Origin: Ilex aquifolium
Taxonomy: Eukaryota; Streptophyta; Magnoliopsida; Aquifoliales; Aquifoliaceae
Assembly (NCBI GenBank): GCA_951799425.1
Contig: OX637391.1
Coordinates: forward strand, 14,689,051 to 14,753,050
Length of the DNA: 64,000 nt
Direction of reading: 5' to 3'
In this document: positions 19,858-32,114 of the stretch, one piece after another
How positions within the stretch are numbered: the first letter of the stretch is position 1
How the letters are laid out: every line of letters begins with the position of its first letter
The notes under the pieces: model-generated
What the model was told of the DNA's origin: nothing
What the model saw: only the letters and a program-made list of their open reading frames with translations
The model's database searches: none
Program-made: the position numbers and the translations under genes

Positions 19858-22800
19858 ATGGTTGGTCAAATAAACACAACTTTAATGGCAAAGATCAATG
19901 TTGTTGCAAATGATGATATTTGGTATGCTGACAGTGGAGCTAATCAACACGTTACTGCCCATCTCGATCACCTTTCTCTTTCGCAGCCATACACTAGGAA
20001 TGAAAAGATTGATGTTGGTAACGGCTCTAGCCTGGAGATAGCCCACACTGGTTCTGTCCCTATGGACTCTAATTCCTCATCTCTTTTCATGTCACGTGTA
20101 TTACATTGTCCTTAAGCTTTCGCAAACTTGCTATCCATTAATTAGTTCTACATTGATAACCATTGTTATTTTATTCTTACTGGTTCCCATTATTTTGTTC
20201 ATGATTTGCAGACGGGTCGAATGTTGTTACAAAGAAAGAGTGAAGGAGGCATGTACCCTGTTCACCTAAGGAAATCAGCTCCTCACAAACACAACAACCT
20301 CACTGCTTTCCTCGGTGTAAAAGCCCCAGTCAATGTGGGGCACTCCCGATTGGGTCATTCCTCGCATCCTCTTATTTCTCATGTAATTAGAGATTATAAT
20401 TTACCATTTTGTGGTTCTTTGAATAAGACTGGTGTATGTGAACCTTGCCAATTAGGCAAAGCAACACAATTACCCTTTGTAGCGTCATCTAGAATTTCTT
20501 CTTGTCCTCTTGAACTTATTCATTCAGATGTATGTGCTTGTTCAACTAAATCGATTGGTGGTTGTCTCTATTATGTTATATTTATTGATGATTTTTCGAG
20601 ATTCACATGGATGTACCCATTACAATCTAAATCAGTCCTGTTTTATCAAGTTTAAAATCTTAGTAGAAAATTAGTTTTCTTCCCGCATCAAACAATTTCA
20701 AACGGACAACGGAGGTGAATATATTTTAAATGAATTTAAAACCTTTTTGTCAAATAATGGCATTCTTCTTCGCCTCAGTTATCCCTACACATCCCAACAA
20801 AATGGTTTAGCTGAAAGGAAGCATCGACACATAACAGATATGAGTTTGTCGCTTCTTGGATAGTCTAATCTGCCAATGCATTTTTGGGTTGATGCATTTT
20901 TAACATCAGTATATTTAACAAATAGGCTGCCATCTCCTGTGTTGAACAATGCCTCTCCATTCTCTCAATTATTTGGAAAAATTCCAGATTATTCATTTCT
21001 CAAGTCCTTTGGTTGTGCTTGTTATCCTTTATTACGACCATATAACACAAAAAAAACTCATGTTTCGAAGCAAGCAATGCATTTTTATTGGTTATAGTTC
21101 ATCACATCGTGGGTATAGATGTTACGATCCCACTACTCGCAAAGTCTATATCTCAAGAAATGTTGTGTTTAATGAGGCACTATTTCCCGCGGCTAAGGGT
21201 AAGTCTTCTCTCTCTCCTCAATTACTTCCATCTAGCTCTGTGTCTCAATGTTCAATCAATACATTTTCTCCTCTTGAAACATAGCAACAAATAACTTGGA
21301 TACATCTTCACCAACTACTTCTCTATCCAATGATCACTTACTTTCAGAAACCTTGCATACATCTACTCCTCAATTGCCTTTGGATGAGACATTGAATTTT
21401 GTCATTTCTCCACCAAGTGCAGCCTTCCCAGATTCTAAAATCAATTCTTCCTCCTTGCATATCATTGACCCTACCCTTGCATCGTCTTCCTCTATAGATT
21501 TTGAAAATCTTCCCACCTTTAATCTCGCTGATTCTACACCTCCTTCCTCACAGGTTGTAACTCGTTCACAAACTGGCACTCTAAAACCAAAATCCTTTCC
21601 AGATTATCACATGTATTATTCAACAAAACATCCTCTTCGTGCCTTCCATACCATCACCCTACCCTCTGAACCAACCTGCTACTCCAAAGCTATTTTAGTA
21701 CCAGAATGGCGTGACGCTATGAGAGAGTAGTTCGATGCCTTAATTGCCAATGGTACTTGGTCATTGTGTCTGAGGCCTTCAAATCATAACATAGTCTGGA
21801 ATAAATGGGTTTATCATATAAAACAAAATCAAGATGGCTCCATTGATCACTCCAAAGCTCAATTGGTTGGTAAGGGTTTTGATCAACGTAGTGGTATCGA
21901 CTTTACTGAGACTTTTAGTCCAGTCATTAAACCATCCACTGTTCGAGTTCTCTTGACTTTGGCAATTCACTTTGATTGGGATGTTCGTCAATTAGATGTC
22001 TCTAATGCCATTCTCAATGGTTTTTTAACCTAAGAGGTTTATATGGAGCAGCCGCAAGGTTTTGTTGACACTCACTGTCCAGATCATGTATGTCGACTGC
22101 ACAAAGCACTTTACGGGCTGAAACAAGCACCACGTGCTTGGTTCACTCGCTTTCGTGATTCATTACTGGAACTTGGATTCATCTTGTCTTCAGTTGACTC
22201 CTCCTTGTTTTCACTTCATAAGGATGCTATACATGTATTCATTTTAGTATACGTTGATGACATTTTGGTGACAGGGACACACAATTCAGTTATCAATTCT
22301 ATTATCATTAGTCTTCAACAAGAATTTCGGCTCAAGGATCTGGGACAACTGAATTTCTTTCTTGGCATTCAAGCTTTTCGGGATACACAAGGTCTTCACC
22401 TGCGCCAATCAAAGTACATTGGTGATCTTCTCCACCGATCCCGAATGGTGGGTGCTAAACCAATTGCATCTCCCAGCATGCTTGGTTCAAAGCTCTCTTC
22501 TTTGGATGGTGATCTCCTCTCAGATAATGATGCAACCGAATATCGCAGTATTGTGGGTACTTTACAATACTGCACACTTACGCGTCCCAATATCTCCTAT
22601 GCAGTTAATCAGCTTTGCCAATACATGCATCAACCTTCCACTACTCATTGGTCAGCTCCCGAGCGTGTTTTGCGATATCTCAAAGGGACTATTGATTATG
22701 GTCTTTGGTACACGAAGGGTGATCTTAATCTACACGATTTTTTTGATTCGGATTGGTCTGGTGATCCTGATGATCGGCGATCCACGTCTGGCTATGGTGT

Positions 22801-23214
22801 GTTTTTGGGCTCAAATATGATTTCTTGGTCTACCAAGAAACAACCTGTTGTCTCTCGATCGAGTACTGAAGCTGAGTATCGAGCATTATCTCTTACCACA
22901 ACTGAATTGTATTGGCTCCGCATGCTATTTTGCGACCTATAGATTCCACTTTCCTCACCTCCTGTATTATGGTGTGATAATGTTAGTGCAATCGCTTTAG
23001 CATCAAATCCGATTTTTCATGCTCGTACCAAGCATATTGAGGTCGACTTCCATTTTATTCGAGAGAAAGTGTTAAATAGGGATATTGTTGTTAAGCACAT
23101 TACCACTCAAGATCAAGTAGCTGATATATTTGCAAAAGGTCTTCCTTCAGTTCATTTTACTCGATGTCGAGACAAGCTGATGGTGCTTTTTCGCCCCTTC
23201 AGCTTGCGGGGGAG
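19858..23214 (+). pseudogene. Copia pol: protease, integrase, RT, RNase H (degenerate)
   Basis: Domains in order are: protease with YADSGANQHV (about 19925); an integrase zinc module with HSRLGH...CEPCQLGK (20340-20460); an integrase core with IHSDVC, FIDDFSRFTW and QQNGLAERKH; RT with LVGKGFDQRSGIDFTETFSPV, YGLKQAPRAWF and the catalytic YVDDILVTG (about 22252); and RNase H with DSDWSGDPDDRRSTSGY and SSTEAEYRAL, then TKHIEVDFHFIRE. Integrase before RT defines Ty1/copia. Stops at about 20113, 20655, 21728, 22031 and 22940, plus frameshifts, prevent a complete polyprotein. The last frame runs into the 3' LTR. Confidence 0.9.
23203..23214 (+). other. Copia polypurine tract
   Basis: CTTGCGGGGGAG lies directly against the 3' LTR, the normal place for second-strand priming. 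Confidence 0.75.
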
Positions 23215-23544
23215 TGTTAACCAACCTACTGTTTTGGTTCTTCAATGTGATCCTAGTTCTATTCAAACTACAGGCTTATCTCTACATGATAAGGATGATC
23301 CTGATACATCTCCTCATGATAAGGATGCTTCTACTCATGATAAGGATGATTAGGGCTTGATATATCAGCTGATGGTTAGGATAAGGATGCTTAGCTGATT
23401 TTTCTGTTTTGATTAGAATTAACTCTCTTTTGATTTGTACTCAATCTTTTGTAATCTTCTGTTGTATCTATATAAACAGTAAATGGTATACTGTTTTGGT
23501 ATTGATTACCAAAACTTCCACAATTATCTTTATCAAATCTTATA
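23215..23544 (+). repeat. Copia 3' LTR, 330 bp
   Basis: Equal in length to the 5' LTR. The terminal CA has become TA, but the following AGGCA matches the 5' flank, which fixes the boundary. Confidence 0.93.
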
Positions 23545-23722
23545 AGGCACAAGCACAAGCAATGCATGAAAGGCTTCACTCTGGCGTCGTCCCTCTTCAG
23601 GGCTCTCGAATATCTCAGATCGCCAGTCATCTCTCCTCAAGGCTCGAATCTTATCTCTTGAATATCTCAAATCTATGAAGATATATAAGTGATTTGTGAA
23701 ACTAGTTAAACAGGTACATATA

Positions 23723-24255
23723 TGGCTCGTTTGATAGACGTATTATGAGGGGATTAAATATTGAATTGCATTATTTTTTATTTAATCGGGCTTAATACTT
23801 TGTTTGGTAAGTAAATTTGATACCATATTAATTTCAAAAACGTATATTGATCATATACTTATCGTATATTTTTTATACTATAGACTTGTATTATGAAGGT
23901 CTTTTAATATCACCAAGAGATGTGGTATTATAATCCAACTCAAACGTATTATTCCATACATTTACTATTATAACCCCCAAAGTGATAAGATCAAGTTGTC
24001 ATCAATATAACAAACACTGATTGAGTGTATTTTTGTTAATTTAACATTAATACGATGAAATAATTTTCTAACCAAACAATCGATTGGATTAAATAATTAC
24101 TATCCAACGCTTATATTTTGTATTACCAAACACTAGATAAAATTACGTGTTATTCTAATACCATATTTAATCTTGTCTTTTATCCATCTATATTGTATTA
24201 GACTGTATTATTTTATCCAATCCATGCATTTATAATATGGCAACCAAACGAGCCC
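23723..24255. mobile_element. Probable PIF/Harbinger-like MITE, about 533 bp
   Basis: Inverted ends GGCTCGTTTG and CAAACGAGCC, with ATA on both sides (23720-23722 and 24256-24258) as a 3-bp duplication. It is AT-rich with no frame. Inverted-repeat similarity fades after about 14 bases, so the family is tentative. Confidence 0.55.
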
Positions 24256-24258
24256 ATA

Positions 24259-24475
24259 GGGGTTAAACAAGTTAAACGGGTTGTGTTATGTGTGTTAACT
24301 TAAACACGGTCCGTATATTAAACAGGTTGGGTTCGGGTAACCCGTTAATTGCCAAGTTAGATTAGGGTTTGGACAACTTGACACGATTAATTAAATGTGT
24401 CAAATTTGGGTTTCAACATAAACCCAAAACAGACTCGACACGATTAACCCGACACTACACGTTTTGACACCCCTA
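24259..24475. mobile_element. hAT-type MITE right terminus
   Basis: Ends ...GTTTTGACACCCCTA, the inverse of the TAGGGGTGTCAA end of the 37808 hAT MITE, with the same GGGTT/CGACACGA-rich interior. The 8 bases outside do not match those at 5615-5622 or any nearby left end. Confidence 0.5.
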
Positions 24476-24521
24476 TACAAAACACTGTACATCACGCCCA
24501 GCAATAAGCAGGCCAAGCACA

Positions 24522-26249
24522 TTACATGAACAGACCTCTAGAACCTGGAATATCAATCCACTTCAGCTGGATTTCTACTTCACCTCGCTCGACATTTCGC
24601 AGTCTGAGAAACAAATTTTGGACAACTTTGCCGTTTGTCCAGATAATACAGCTTTCTTCAGCAAGGCAGTTTTCCCGGCTTGGTTTAATTTTTGTGATTA
24701 TGGTTTCATTAGGGAGGTCTTGCGAGTGCATCTTCACAGCTTCTACGAATGGTTTAATGTCAAACTCTGCATCTCCCATTTTGTCATCGGGGGTGAATGT
24801 ATCCCTGTCGTACACCATCTGCAAGTTCGAAGAATAAAATGGTACATGAATCATTTATGTCACTCAAGGATTGTCAAAGGCTCGATAGATACAGATTGAT
24901 ATTATTTTTTTAATCCCTTCATTTTAGATGCTATATGAGGCTGATTAATTATAGGAGTTATTCATGTGTAGTAGTTGTTTTTAGTAGTCTATAACTCCAT
25001 ACAATTTGGAAGATTTCCACGAGCGCCATGCAGCAAATGAACATATAGCATTTGATAAACATGGGGTTATCTCAAGCTTTTTGAATCGATACTGACAAGA
25101 ACTTCAATGCCTTTTATTCCATTTCCTTTAATGATTTAGTTTATAGGACTTCCTAAGAGGAAAAGTCCGAGATGTAGAGGATCTCATTAGTTCTCAAATC
25201 ATCTTTAATGCTGAATCCCGGAAAGGGATTAATCGATCATTTCCCTTCTCACCCTAGCTACTGAGGTACTCATTAACTGAATCAAGCAACTCCATATCTT
25301 TCCCCTAATCTTTCTATACTATGAGACACTATGTATAGGCTACATGCTATTCTCGTATAATTCAATTGAACCAGAACCAGTTACGAAATACTTACTAGCT
25401 TGATTGGAGTATTTGGGTCTGAGACAGAGAGTGTCAGATCTTCATTCCACTCCGGATTGAGATTCCTCTTTATCACACGAGTCTTTACTTTCTGTTCAAG
25501 TATCACGTTGATTAATATTAGCAAAAAATAAACAAATGGAAGCTTCAGATGTTGTATGCAAGCATTTCACCCTAGGTGAATATGAATTCCACATGAGACA
25601 CCTATTACATGGAGAATAATACTTAATTTGAAGACATAATTTAGAAATCTAAGGGCTTATAGAAATTGGTCTACCAGAGTCCGTTTGAGAGAGAGAGAGA
25701 GGTCCAACAAAGAAATAGGCAAATATTTTCCAAGAGGAAAGGAGGGGAAGAAGAAAAGGGAAGAGTAAAATTAGGGGTGAAAATAAAGCTGGTATAGTTT
25801 TCCCCAAACCAAAAGTAAACAACATGACTAAAACAAGCGGAAAGTAAGACATGCATACATACATCTGCTGAAGTAAGGTTCAGCTAGAAAAGCAAGAAAG
25901 AAAAAACGGATCAAGAAGAAGAAGAATTGGATGGTTTAATTTTCTTGGTTTGATCGACCTTTAAGTCTGAGAAGATTGAAGTTTTTTAACAGTCAAATCA
26001 CGAAATATTCAAAGAAATAAATCCCAGTCAGATTACATCAAATTTTCTCTAGCCAAGCTCAGAAGTATTGAATCAATCTAAGAATTCAATAAAGAAATGA
26101 ACCCAGAGCTGAAATTATGTAGAAGGGCAAGACATTACCTGTTTCCCCAATCTAACAATAACGTAAGGGTCGCTGCTCTTGAGATCTCTGACAGCAAGGT
26201 TTACACCTCTGTGGACATGAATTCTGAGAAGACCCAACAGTTGTTCCAT
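24522..26249 (-). CDS. C2-domain ABA-related (CAR) family protein, three exons
   Basis: The predicted exons are 26249-26139, 25491-25396 and 24818-24522 (37, 32 and 98 codons plus stop), all phase 0 with GT-AG borders, giving 167 residues, the normal size of plant CAR proteins. Exon 1 begins MEQLLGLLRIHVHRGVNLAV and exon 2 carries NPEWNEDLTL. Exon 3 contains VYDRDTFTPDDKMGDAEF and the CAR-specific insert starting IKPFVEAV. Likely Ca2+-binding acidic residues are D22, D27, D73, D75 and D81. In the family these small single-C2 proteins bind membrane lipid with Ca2+ and bring ABA receptors to the plasma membrane. No disabling change was seen, and it is the only clear host gene in the window. Whether it is expressed cannot be judged here. 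Confidence 0.88.
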
Positions 26250-26341
26250 CGGAGATTTTAAAGTATCAGACAGACAAAAAGAATGAATCAATGAATGAAG
26301 TGAATTGAGAAGATCAATTATGGAGAAGAAGGGTCTTTGAG

Positions 26342-26368
26342 GAGAGAGAGAGAGAGAGAGAGAGAGAG
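26342..26368. repeat. (GA)n microsatellite upstream of the CAR gene
   Basis: About 13 GA units roughly 95 bp upstream of the CAR start codon. On the coding strand it reads as a CT tract, a common feature of plant leaders and core promoters. Confidence 0.85.
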
Positions 26369-26602
26369 TTGGTTGATGCCAAGGTCTAACGTCTAATGGT
26401 GCTTTTATACACCATAACAGTCTAAAAGTCACAAGGAAACTGCAAAAATTAGTTGAAAAAAGGTCTGAAGTTGTATTTAATTTGATACGAATCACGCGCT
26501 GCTTCGGGCTCTTTCCCACCATCTCCGAGCTTTCGAAAAAGAGAGAGATTTCTAGAAAGATGGACGTTAAATTTGACTCTAGCGGCATGCGTATTCATAA
26601 GT

Positions 26603-26932
26603 TAGGTCTGCTAATCGCGTCGGTCCATACAATTTCGTGTCGAATTTTGACAGGTTCATGTTAAAAAATATTTTATATATATTTGATTTTTTTATTAATT
26701 TATGTCTAATAAATCGTATCTTATTGAGTTTGTATCGTATATGAATCGTGTATGACCAATATATAAATGAGTCGTGTCAGATATTTATTTTTATTGATTT
26801 CACTCATACCTTATTTATTTATTAATCGTGTCGTGTCAGGTCCATTCGTTTACAAAATGAGTGGGCTTAAAAAAAATCTAAATCCTCTAATTTTCATGTC
26901 GTGTTTGTATCATTATATATTTTGACACCCCT
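26603..26932. mobile_element. Diverged hAT-type MITE, about 330 bp
   Basis: The right end TTTTGACACCCCTA is canonical. The left end TAGGTCTGCTAATCGCGTCGG is a diverged version of TAGGGGTGTCAATCGTGTCGG at 37808. The flanking 8-mers (TCATAAGT and ACTTGATC) do not match, so the boundaries are approximate or the element is old. Confidence 0.5.
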
Positions 26933-26933
26933 A

Positions 26934-27374
26934 ACTTGATCATTAAATTTGATTATTAGATGAGCAATGCTACATATATATATATATTTTTTTGGCTCTT
27001 ATGAGCAATGCTACATAACTCATAGAAAATCTAAAAAATTACAACTCAAATACATATCATTTCTTACATTAATAGGTCTTCTCAATTTTTTCAGTGGGAT
27101 CCACTCATCTAACATTCATATAAGAGATGATATTCATTTGAATTGTAATTTTTGGGTTTCATTTGAATTATGTAATATTTTCCTTATTTAAATTTAGTTC
27201 ATATTAGGTGATAGGTATTTTAGATTATTTAAAATTGAATCCCATTCGATTTTGGGACTTATCGAATAACACTAGTTAGTTAAATTGATCATTAAATTTG
27301 AATTTCAAATTTGGTTCAAATAACCTAACTCCGCATTAATTAGAATACATAGATATTAATCATTGAAACTTATA
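26934..27374. other. Noncoding AT-rich DNA upstream of G2
   Basis: GAGCAATGCTACATA occurs twice (about 26962 and 27002), around a TA-rich tract. No gene and no complete element was seen. Confidence 0.5.
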
Positions 27375-27379
27375 TAATC

Positions 27380-28116
27380 TGATGGCGTAAATCTACGTGA
27401 ATGAGCTATAGAGCAGGATTGATTCGTATGAACGATCTGCGTGGAGCTAAATTTTGTATCTGAGCTGCTAGGCTCGTATTAAATAATGTAGGTAGACGTT
27501 TAGGGGAATGAGGAAATGGATGATAACACGACGGAATTATAGTGGTTCACCGGCCTGAGCTCGGCTAGTCCACTCTCTAATGGAGTTTCTGGCTCTTCCT
27601 CTTTATTGATGGAGTTGAACGTATTGCAGAAAAATGGGAATCAGCGGATTAGGGTCTTTCGTGGCTCTATTGCCTCGTCCCCTTCAATGGAGGCCTAACC
27701 CCCCCTCTTATAGTCTCTTGCTTACCTCTAATCCGAATTTTCTTCCTATAATGAAGGGATTTTCCTTGTCTCTCCCTCTTCAATCCCGGAATTACCATAA
27801 CTCCATTCGGTTGGCGTCCATGGTCTATATCCCGAGATCTTTGCCTTCTATCGTGGGATCCTCCTTAACCATTAGAGAGGATCTTGGTTGGTTGAGGGTT
27901 TTATGCCTTGATTCCAGCTTGGTCCCTTCTTCGGGGGTGCCCGTTGTCATCTCGTTGTCTTCTTGTCTCTTTCTCCTATTCTCTTACCTGGAGGAGCTCT
28001 AGTACCGGCTGGTTGAGCTCAGACCATGGCTGGATGAGCTCAGCGTATTTTACCTGCGCTCCCGAGCTGAGCTCACTTCCTGAGCTCATGTCTGGGGTTT
28101 ATTTTAGGTATCATCA
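27380..28116 (-). repeat. G2 3' LTR, 737 bp
   Basis: Reads TGATGGCG...GGTATCATCA on the plus strand. The bases after 28116 (GTTGCCCCCCAACCC) are the complement of the polypurine tract, which fixes this as the 3' LTR of a minus-strand element. Confidence 0.94.
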
Positions 28117-28780
28117 GTTGCCCCCCAACCCTTGCCTTAAGTTAGCTTAGGCAGGGGCTGACTTGCTTCCCAAACCGAGTTAGATCTACACGTGGCTACT
28201 CTGGGCTTCACACGTGACTTGAAGCCCTTTGACGGTTTGCAGCACTCATGACATTCCTCGATTCCCGCGCATGTCTCAGCCCACGTCTTTCAAGCTTTAA
28301 ATACTCAAACGGCTACCTAAACCGCCTTTCTGCACTGTTCACCCTCTTCTCTGCTCTTCGAACTTCTTGCCTCTGCGAATTCTTGAACCCCTGTCTCGAA
28401 GCTTTCTGATTCTTGCTCCAAAATCGGTCTTTCTGTGTTCGATTCGAGGACTCGCGGTGCTTCCTCTTTTGATTTGGTCCTGGACTGTTGTTCGTCATTC
28501 TTCCCCAACTAGGTACGTTTTTCCTATCCTCTTTTCGACTTTTCCAACTCTGGACCCTTCGAGTTCTAGGTGGTTGTTGCGTTTTTGGGCTTTTCGGTTC
28601 TTCTATTGTTGGAATCGTGACTGTTGCCTGTCTCCCGTCCCCCATTTCGTGAATTGGAGTTCCATCGTGCACATACTTGCTGTTGGGAGTTACTGTGCTA
28701 ACCCTAGGGTTATTAGGGAAAGTTTGATTGGTGTTTCTCCTCTCTATCGTTCCTTTAATCTTCCATTTTCTTGCCCAATC

Positions 28781-31418
28781 ATGTCTGCCTCTTCTGGTGC
28801 TACCCGCTCCTCTGTTTCCCTATTAGGCGATCGGTCTGAGGACACCGATTTAGGGGATGTAGGTGATGAAATTGATAACTTTCCTGGTGTGGAGGCTGTA
28901 GAAGCCGAGGTCGGCACCGAGGAACCTCCCTCCACATCATCTCCCATGGCCCCCAGGCCTGACAAAGGCAAGAGTAAGGTGAGTGGAGTCGGGGTTGAAG
29001 AAAAAGACTCATATTTGGGGTTTGCCTTCAGGCATGCCCAGTCTGTTGGCTATAGTAAGAAGGTCCCTGGGTTAATGAGAGCTTATAAAGCTTGATACGG
29101 TTTTCCTCCTGGGGTTGAGCCATGGTGCCCAGATAAATCCATTTACTATGTAGAACAAGTGCGCCAGAGGGTCTGTTTCTTCCTGGCTGCCTTTGAGAAC
29201 GGTCTTCGCTTTCCCCTGCACCCCTTTATTAAGGCCGTTCTGTAGCACTTTAACGTATGTCCTTCCCAGCTTTCCCCCAACTTCTATGGCGTTATGGTAG
29301 GCCTCTTAGTCATCTTTAAGAAGCATAAACTCGGGGTTCCTAGCATTTCTCTGCTTATGGAGCTTTTCAACGTCAAGCAGACCTCTGCCGAAGGTTTTCT
29401 GTATATTTCTAAGCGAACTAAAGCTAGGAAAATTATTACCGACCTCCCATCTTCTCACAAAGCGTGGAAAAAGCATTTCTTTTACATTGGGGGTACCAAT
29501 TGGGAGTACAATCCTGCGGATAAGACAGATACTCTTGGTATCCCTAGAGCTTGGACTACCCCAGAAAACTTGCGTGAGTCTTCACTCGAGCTGACTGAGC
29601 TCTAATTTAGAACTTATGGGCCTCTTGCCTTTCTCTTACTTGCATATTTTTCCTTTTTAGGTGGTCGTCCTGAGCTCAGTCCTGAAGATAAGAAGGTGCT
29701 AGGGAAGTTGGGGAAAATCAAGCCAGAGAGGTACGCTGATCTTATTGAGTCTCAGAATCTGGTGAAGCTAGGTCTGAGTCCTCCTTCGGCAACCTTAGTT
29801 ATTCCAATATCCGTTGTAGGAGCTGAAGAAGGTAATACCACTGTCACTTTCTTTCTTTTCCTCTTTCGTTTCCTTTTTATAGCTCCTGATTCCAATCAGA
29901 CCTTCCAGGTCCTTCCACCATGAAGTCCTTCTCCTGAAGAGCTCTAGGCAAAGGTTGCGGAGCTGATGAAGGGTGGTAAATCCAGCAAACGGAAGGCCCA
30001 GGTCGGCTCTGGGAGTGGCCCAATCACCAGGGCTAAAATTCCCGAGGTTGGAGATGCCTTCTCGTTCCTCCTCTGCTAAAGAAGTGGCTCCTTTCAAGGC
30101 TCTGCCTCCCTCATCCGACACTCTTCAAACTGCAGTTATCTCTTCCCCTCCAGAGTCCCAGCCTATGATGATGCCAGCTCAAGCGGGAGGTCAGGCTTCC
30201 CCTTCCTCCTCTGAGGTCGAGAAAGCTTTGGGAGTGATCCCTGATCTCCAACCCAGAAAGTTCTTATACACTGCTTCTGGGAAGATGGTTGAGGGAGGGG
30301 AAAAACCCGAGGAGGAAGACGAAGAATCTTACTTTGATAACATGGATCTTGCTGCGGGAGCTCTTTCCTCTATTTTTTTCGAATCTGATGTCTTGAAGGC
30401 TGCTTCTATGCCCCTTGAGGAATCCATCTCTTCAGCTCTTCAGGGAGCAGCTGCTGTAAGTGCTAGCACTTCTTATTTTTACTTACTTTTATTTCATGGT
30501 CTCACGCAATTCGCCGAACGTTCTTTATATTCTCAGGCTGCCCTCCATGCGAGAGGTCTGCTGCACCGGATTCGGTCTCAAAAGAGCTTTTTTAAGGTTC
30601 TGAAGACGTATAAGGTCAAGGTTTCTGAATTATCCCTTGAGAACGAGGACCTCAGGGCTCAGGTGGAAAGCCTCAGAGAGCAAACAGTGAAGCAAGCCTC
30701 CGACCTCAAACACACATTAACCGTTAAAGTCAGAGCTGAGGAAGGGGAAAAGAAAGCTCGGGATGAGCTAAGGCTAGTTAAGGAGGATCTGCAGCTCAAG
30801 ACTGAGGCGTGGTCCAAGGCCAGTCAAGAAGCTTTTGACGCCAAAAACTCCCTTACACAGGCAAGGCAGGAGTACCTCACTCTTAGCGAAGCCAATGGCA
30901 AGCTTTGCGAGGAGCTCGAGGTGCAGAAAAACCTGGTCAAGCAGAGGGACAACGAGGTGGCTGAGCTGAAAGATGAGGCTACCACCTTATGGGCTACTGG
31001 GTGGCTCGCCTTTAGGCGTAAGGCTATTAAAGCTTTTCCTGACCTCGACTTCAATTTCTCTATCCCTACTGAGGAAGAAATGGAGGGCTCAGACTCTGAT
31101 AACGGAGAAGATGTCTTGGTCCCACCAGCTGAAGCCTTGAATCAAGACGTTCCTGCCACTGGGACTTCTGGAGCTCTTACCGTAATTCCTGAGCTCCCAA
31201 CTACGACTCCTGAGCTCCCCACTGCAGCTCCTGCTGTTCCTGTTACTACACCGTTTTCAGCTGACTTGGTGACTGAGGCCCTTGCTCAAGATCCGGCATC
31301 AACGGAAGCAGGGACCCATGTGGCAGGCATTTCTGGAAGCTCTTCCCTTGCTTTTGTTGCTGAGGGCTCATCTACCGAGCTGCGAGATCCTTCAATTACT
31401 CCTTCTTTAGATACTTAG
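28781..31418 (+). pseudogene. G2 antisense gene A (multi-exon; stops in exons)
   Basis: The probable start is MSASSGATRSS at 28781, with a frame open upstream to 28367. Exon 1 ends at TTGC/GTGAGT (29573) and exon 2 spans 29661-29831. Exon 3 starts at 29883, and an 81-bp intron (30456-30536) precedes the last exon, which ends at 31418. Phases agree (1, 1) until a one-base insertion near 29930. The GLRFPLHP block and the YISKRTKARKI and GGTNWEYNPADKTDTLGIP segments match G1. The last exon encodes a long heptad-rich coiled coil, then an acidic Pro/Thr-rich tail. In-frame TGA (29094) and TAG (29243, 29952) stops match Arg or Gln codons changed by C to T. The function is unknown. Confidence 0.75.
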
Positions 31419-32114
31419 AGCTCTTTTTGTTTATTCATGTGATCCTATCTTCTTTTTTATTCTTGTACTTCGAACTTGTGTTTTTGGAATACAAACTTCA
31501 TGAAGTAATTTCTGAATTTCGTTTTGAATTGTGATGATGTGTTGCGATTTGAGACATACCTCACATGTTTCTGAATTTTCTTCTGAGTTTTCTTATATTT
31601 CCCTTGCCCCCCTTGCTTTGAGAAGTACTTCAGTCCTTCTTGAAGCAAGATTATGGACTTCATGAGCTGCCAAGTTCTTTTGATGGACTGAGGAACCCCT
31701 CAGGAACTTTATCATTCTGATGTGTGCAAGGTCCTTGGAACTGCAGGTCTCAAAGACTTGTTATAGAGGTGATATGTTTTTTACCGGGCTGAGCTCAAAC
31801 ATGAGGAATATTCTGCTTGGGTGGGGTTAGAATTCTCTTCGGTTGTTTTGAGTGCAATAGGAGAGGTAGTCTTGTGCTGATTTCTTTTCCCGCCTTTTTC
31901 CCAACCGTTTTCCATAACCGCAACCACCTTTATTAATTAAGAAACCAAAAAGATAGCCGACTCCCTTTCGCGTGGCTCTTGGTTTCCTAAAAACTCCCAA
32001 CCTTCTTTAAGTCTCCTATCATCTGCTGAGTCCCTTTCTCTTTTGCGAAAGATACTTCTGAGTTCCTTTTTCTTGACCCTTCGTGGTTACCCTCTGTTTT
32101 CATCGTGATCTTTA
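31419..32114. other. G2 spacer between the antisense genes
   Basis: About 700 bp with no gene. It presumably carries the end of gene A and the promoter of gene B, as in G1 14795-15468. The stretch CCTTTATTAATTAAGAAACC near 31928 has a close counterpart in G1 at about 14965-14985. Confidence 0.6.

Larger units (their letters stand above)
6018..23544 (+). mobile_element. Ty1/copia LTR retrotransposon split by a nested gypsy element
   Basis: Two 330-bp LTRs (TGTTAACC...TTACA or TTATA) are bounded by the 5-bp target duplication AGGCA at 6013-6017 and 23545-23549. The order is primer site, gag, protease, integrase, RT, RNase H, polypurine tract, which is the copia order with integrase before RT. 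The gag is cut at 6907/19431 by G1 with TSD AAGAT. Without G1 the element would be about 5 kb, normal for the superfamily. Several stops and frameshifts make it non-autonomous. The lineage within copia was not determined. Confidence 0.93.

Noticed and set aside
24257..24475. A complete hAT MITE starting TAGGGG at 24257
   Set aside because: The left TAGGGG overlaps the duplication of the neighbouring MITE, the following bases do not match the right end, and no 8-bp duplication exists.
26115..26588. 157-codon ORF as the CAR first exon
   Set aside because: Only the part from Met at 26249 matches the C2 family and it ends at a clear splice donor (26139); the upstream part is leader and a GA repeat.
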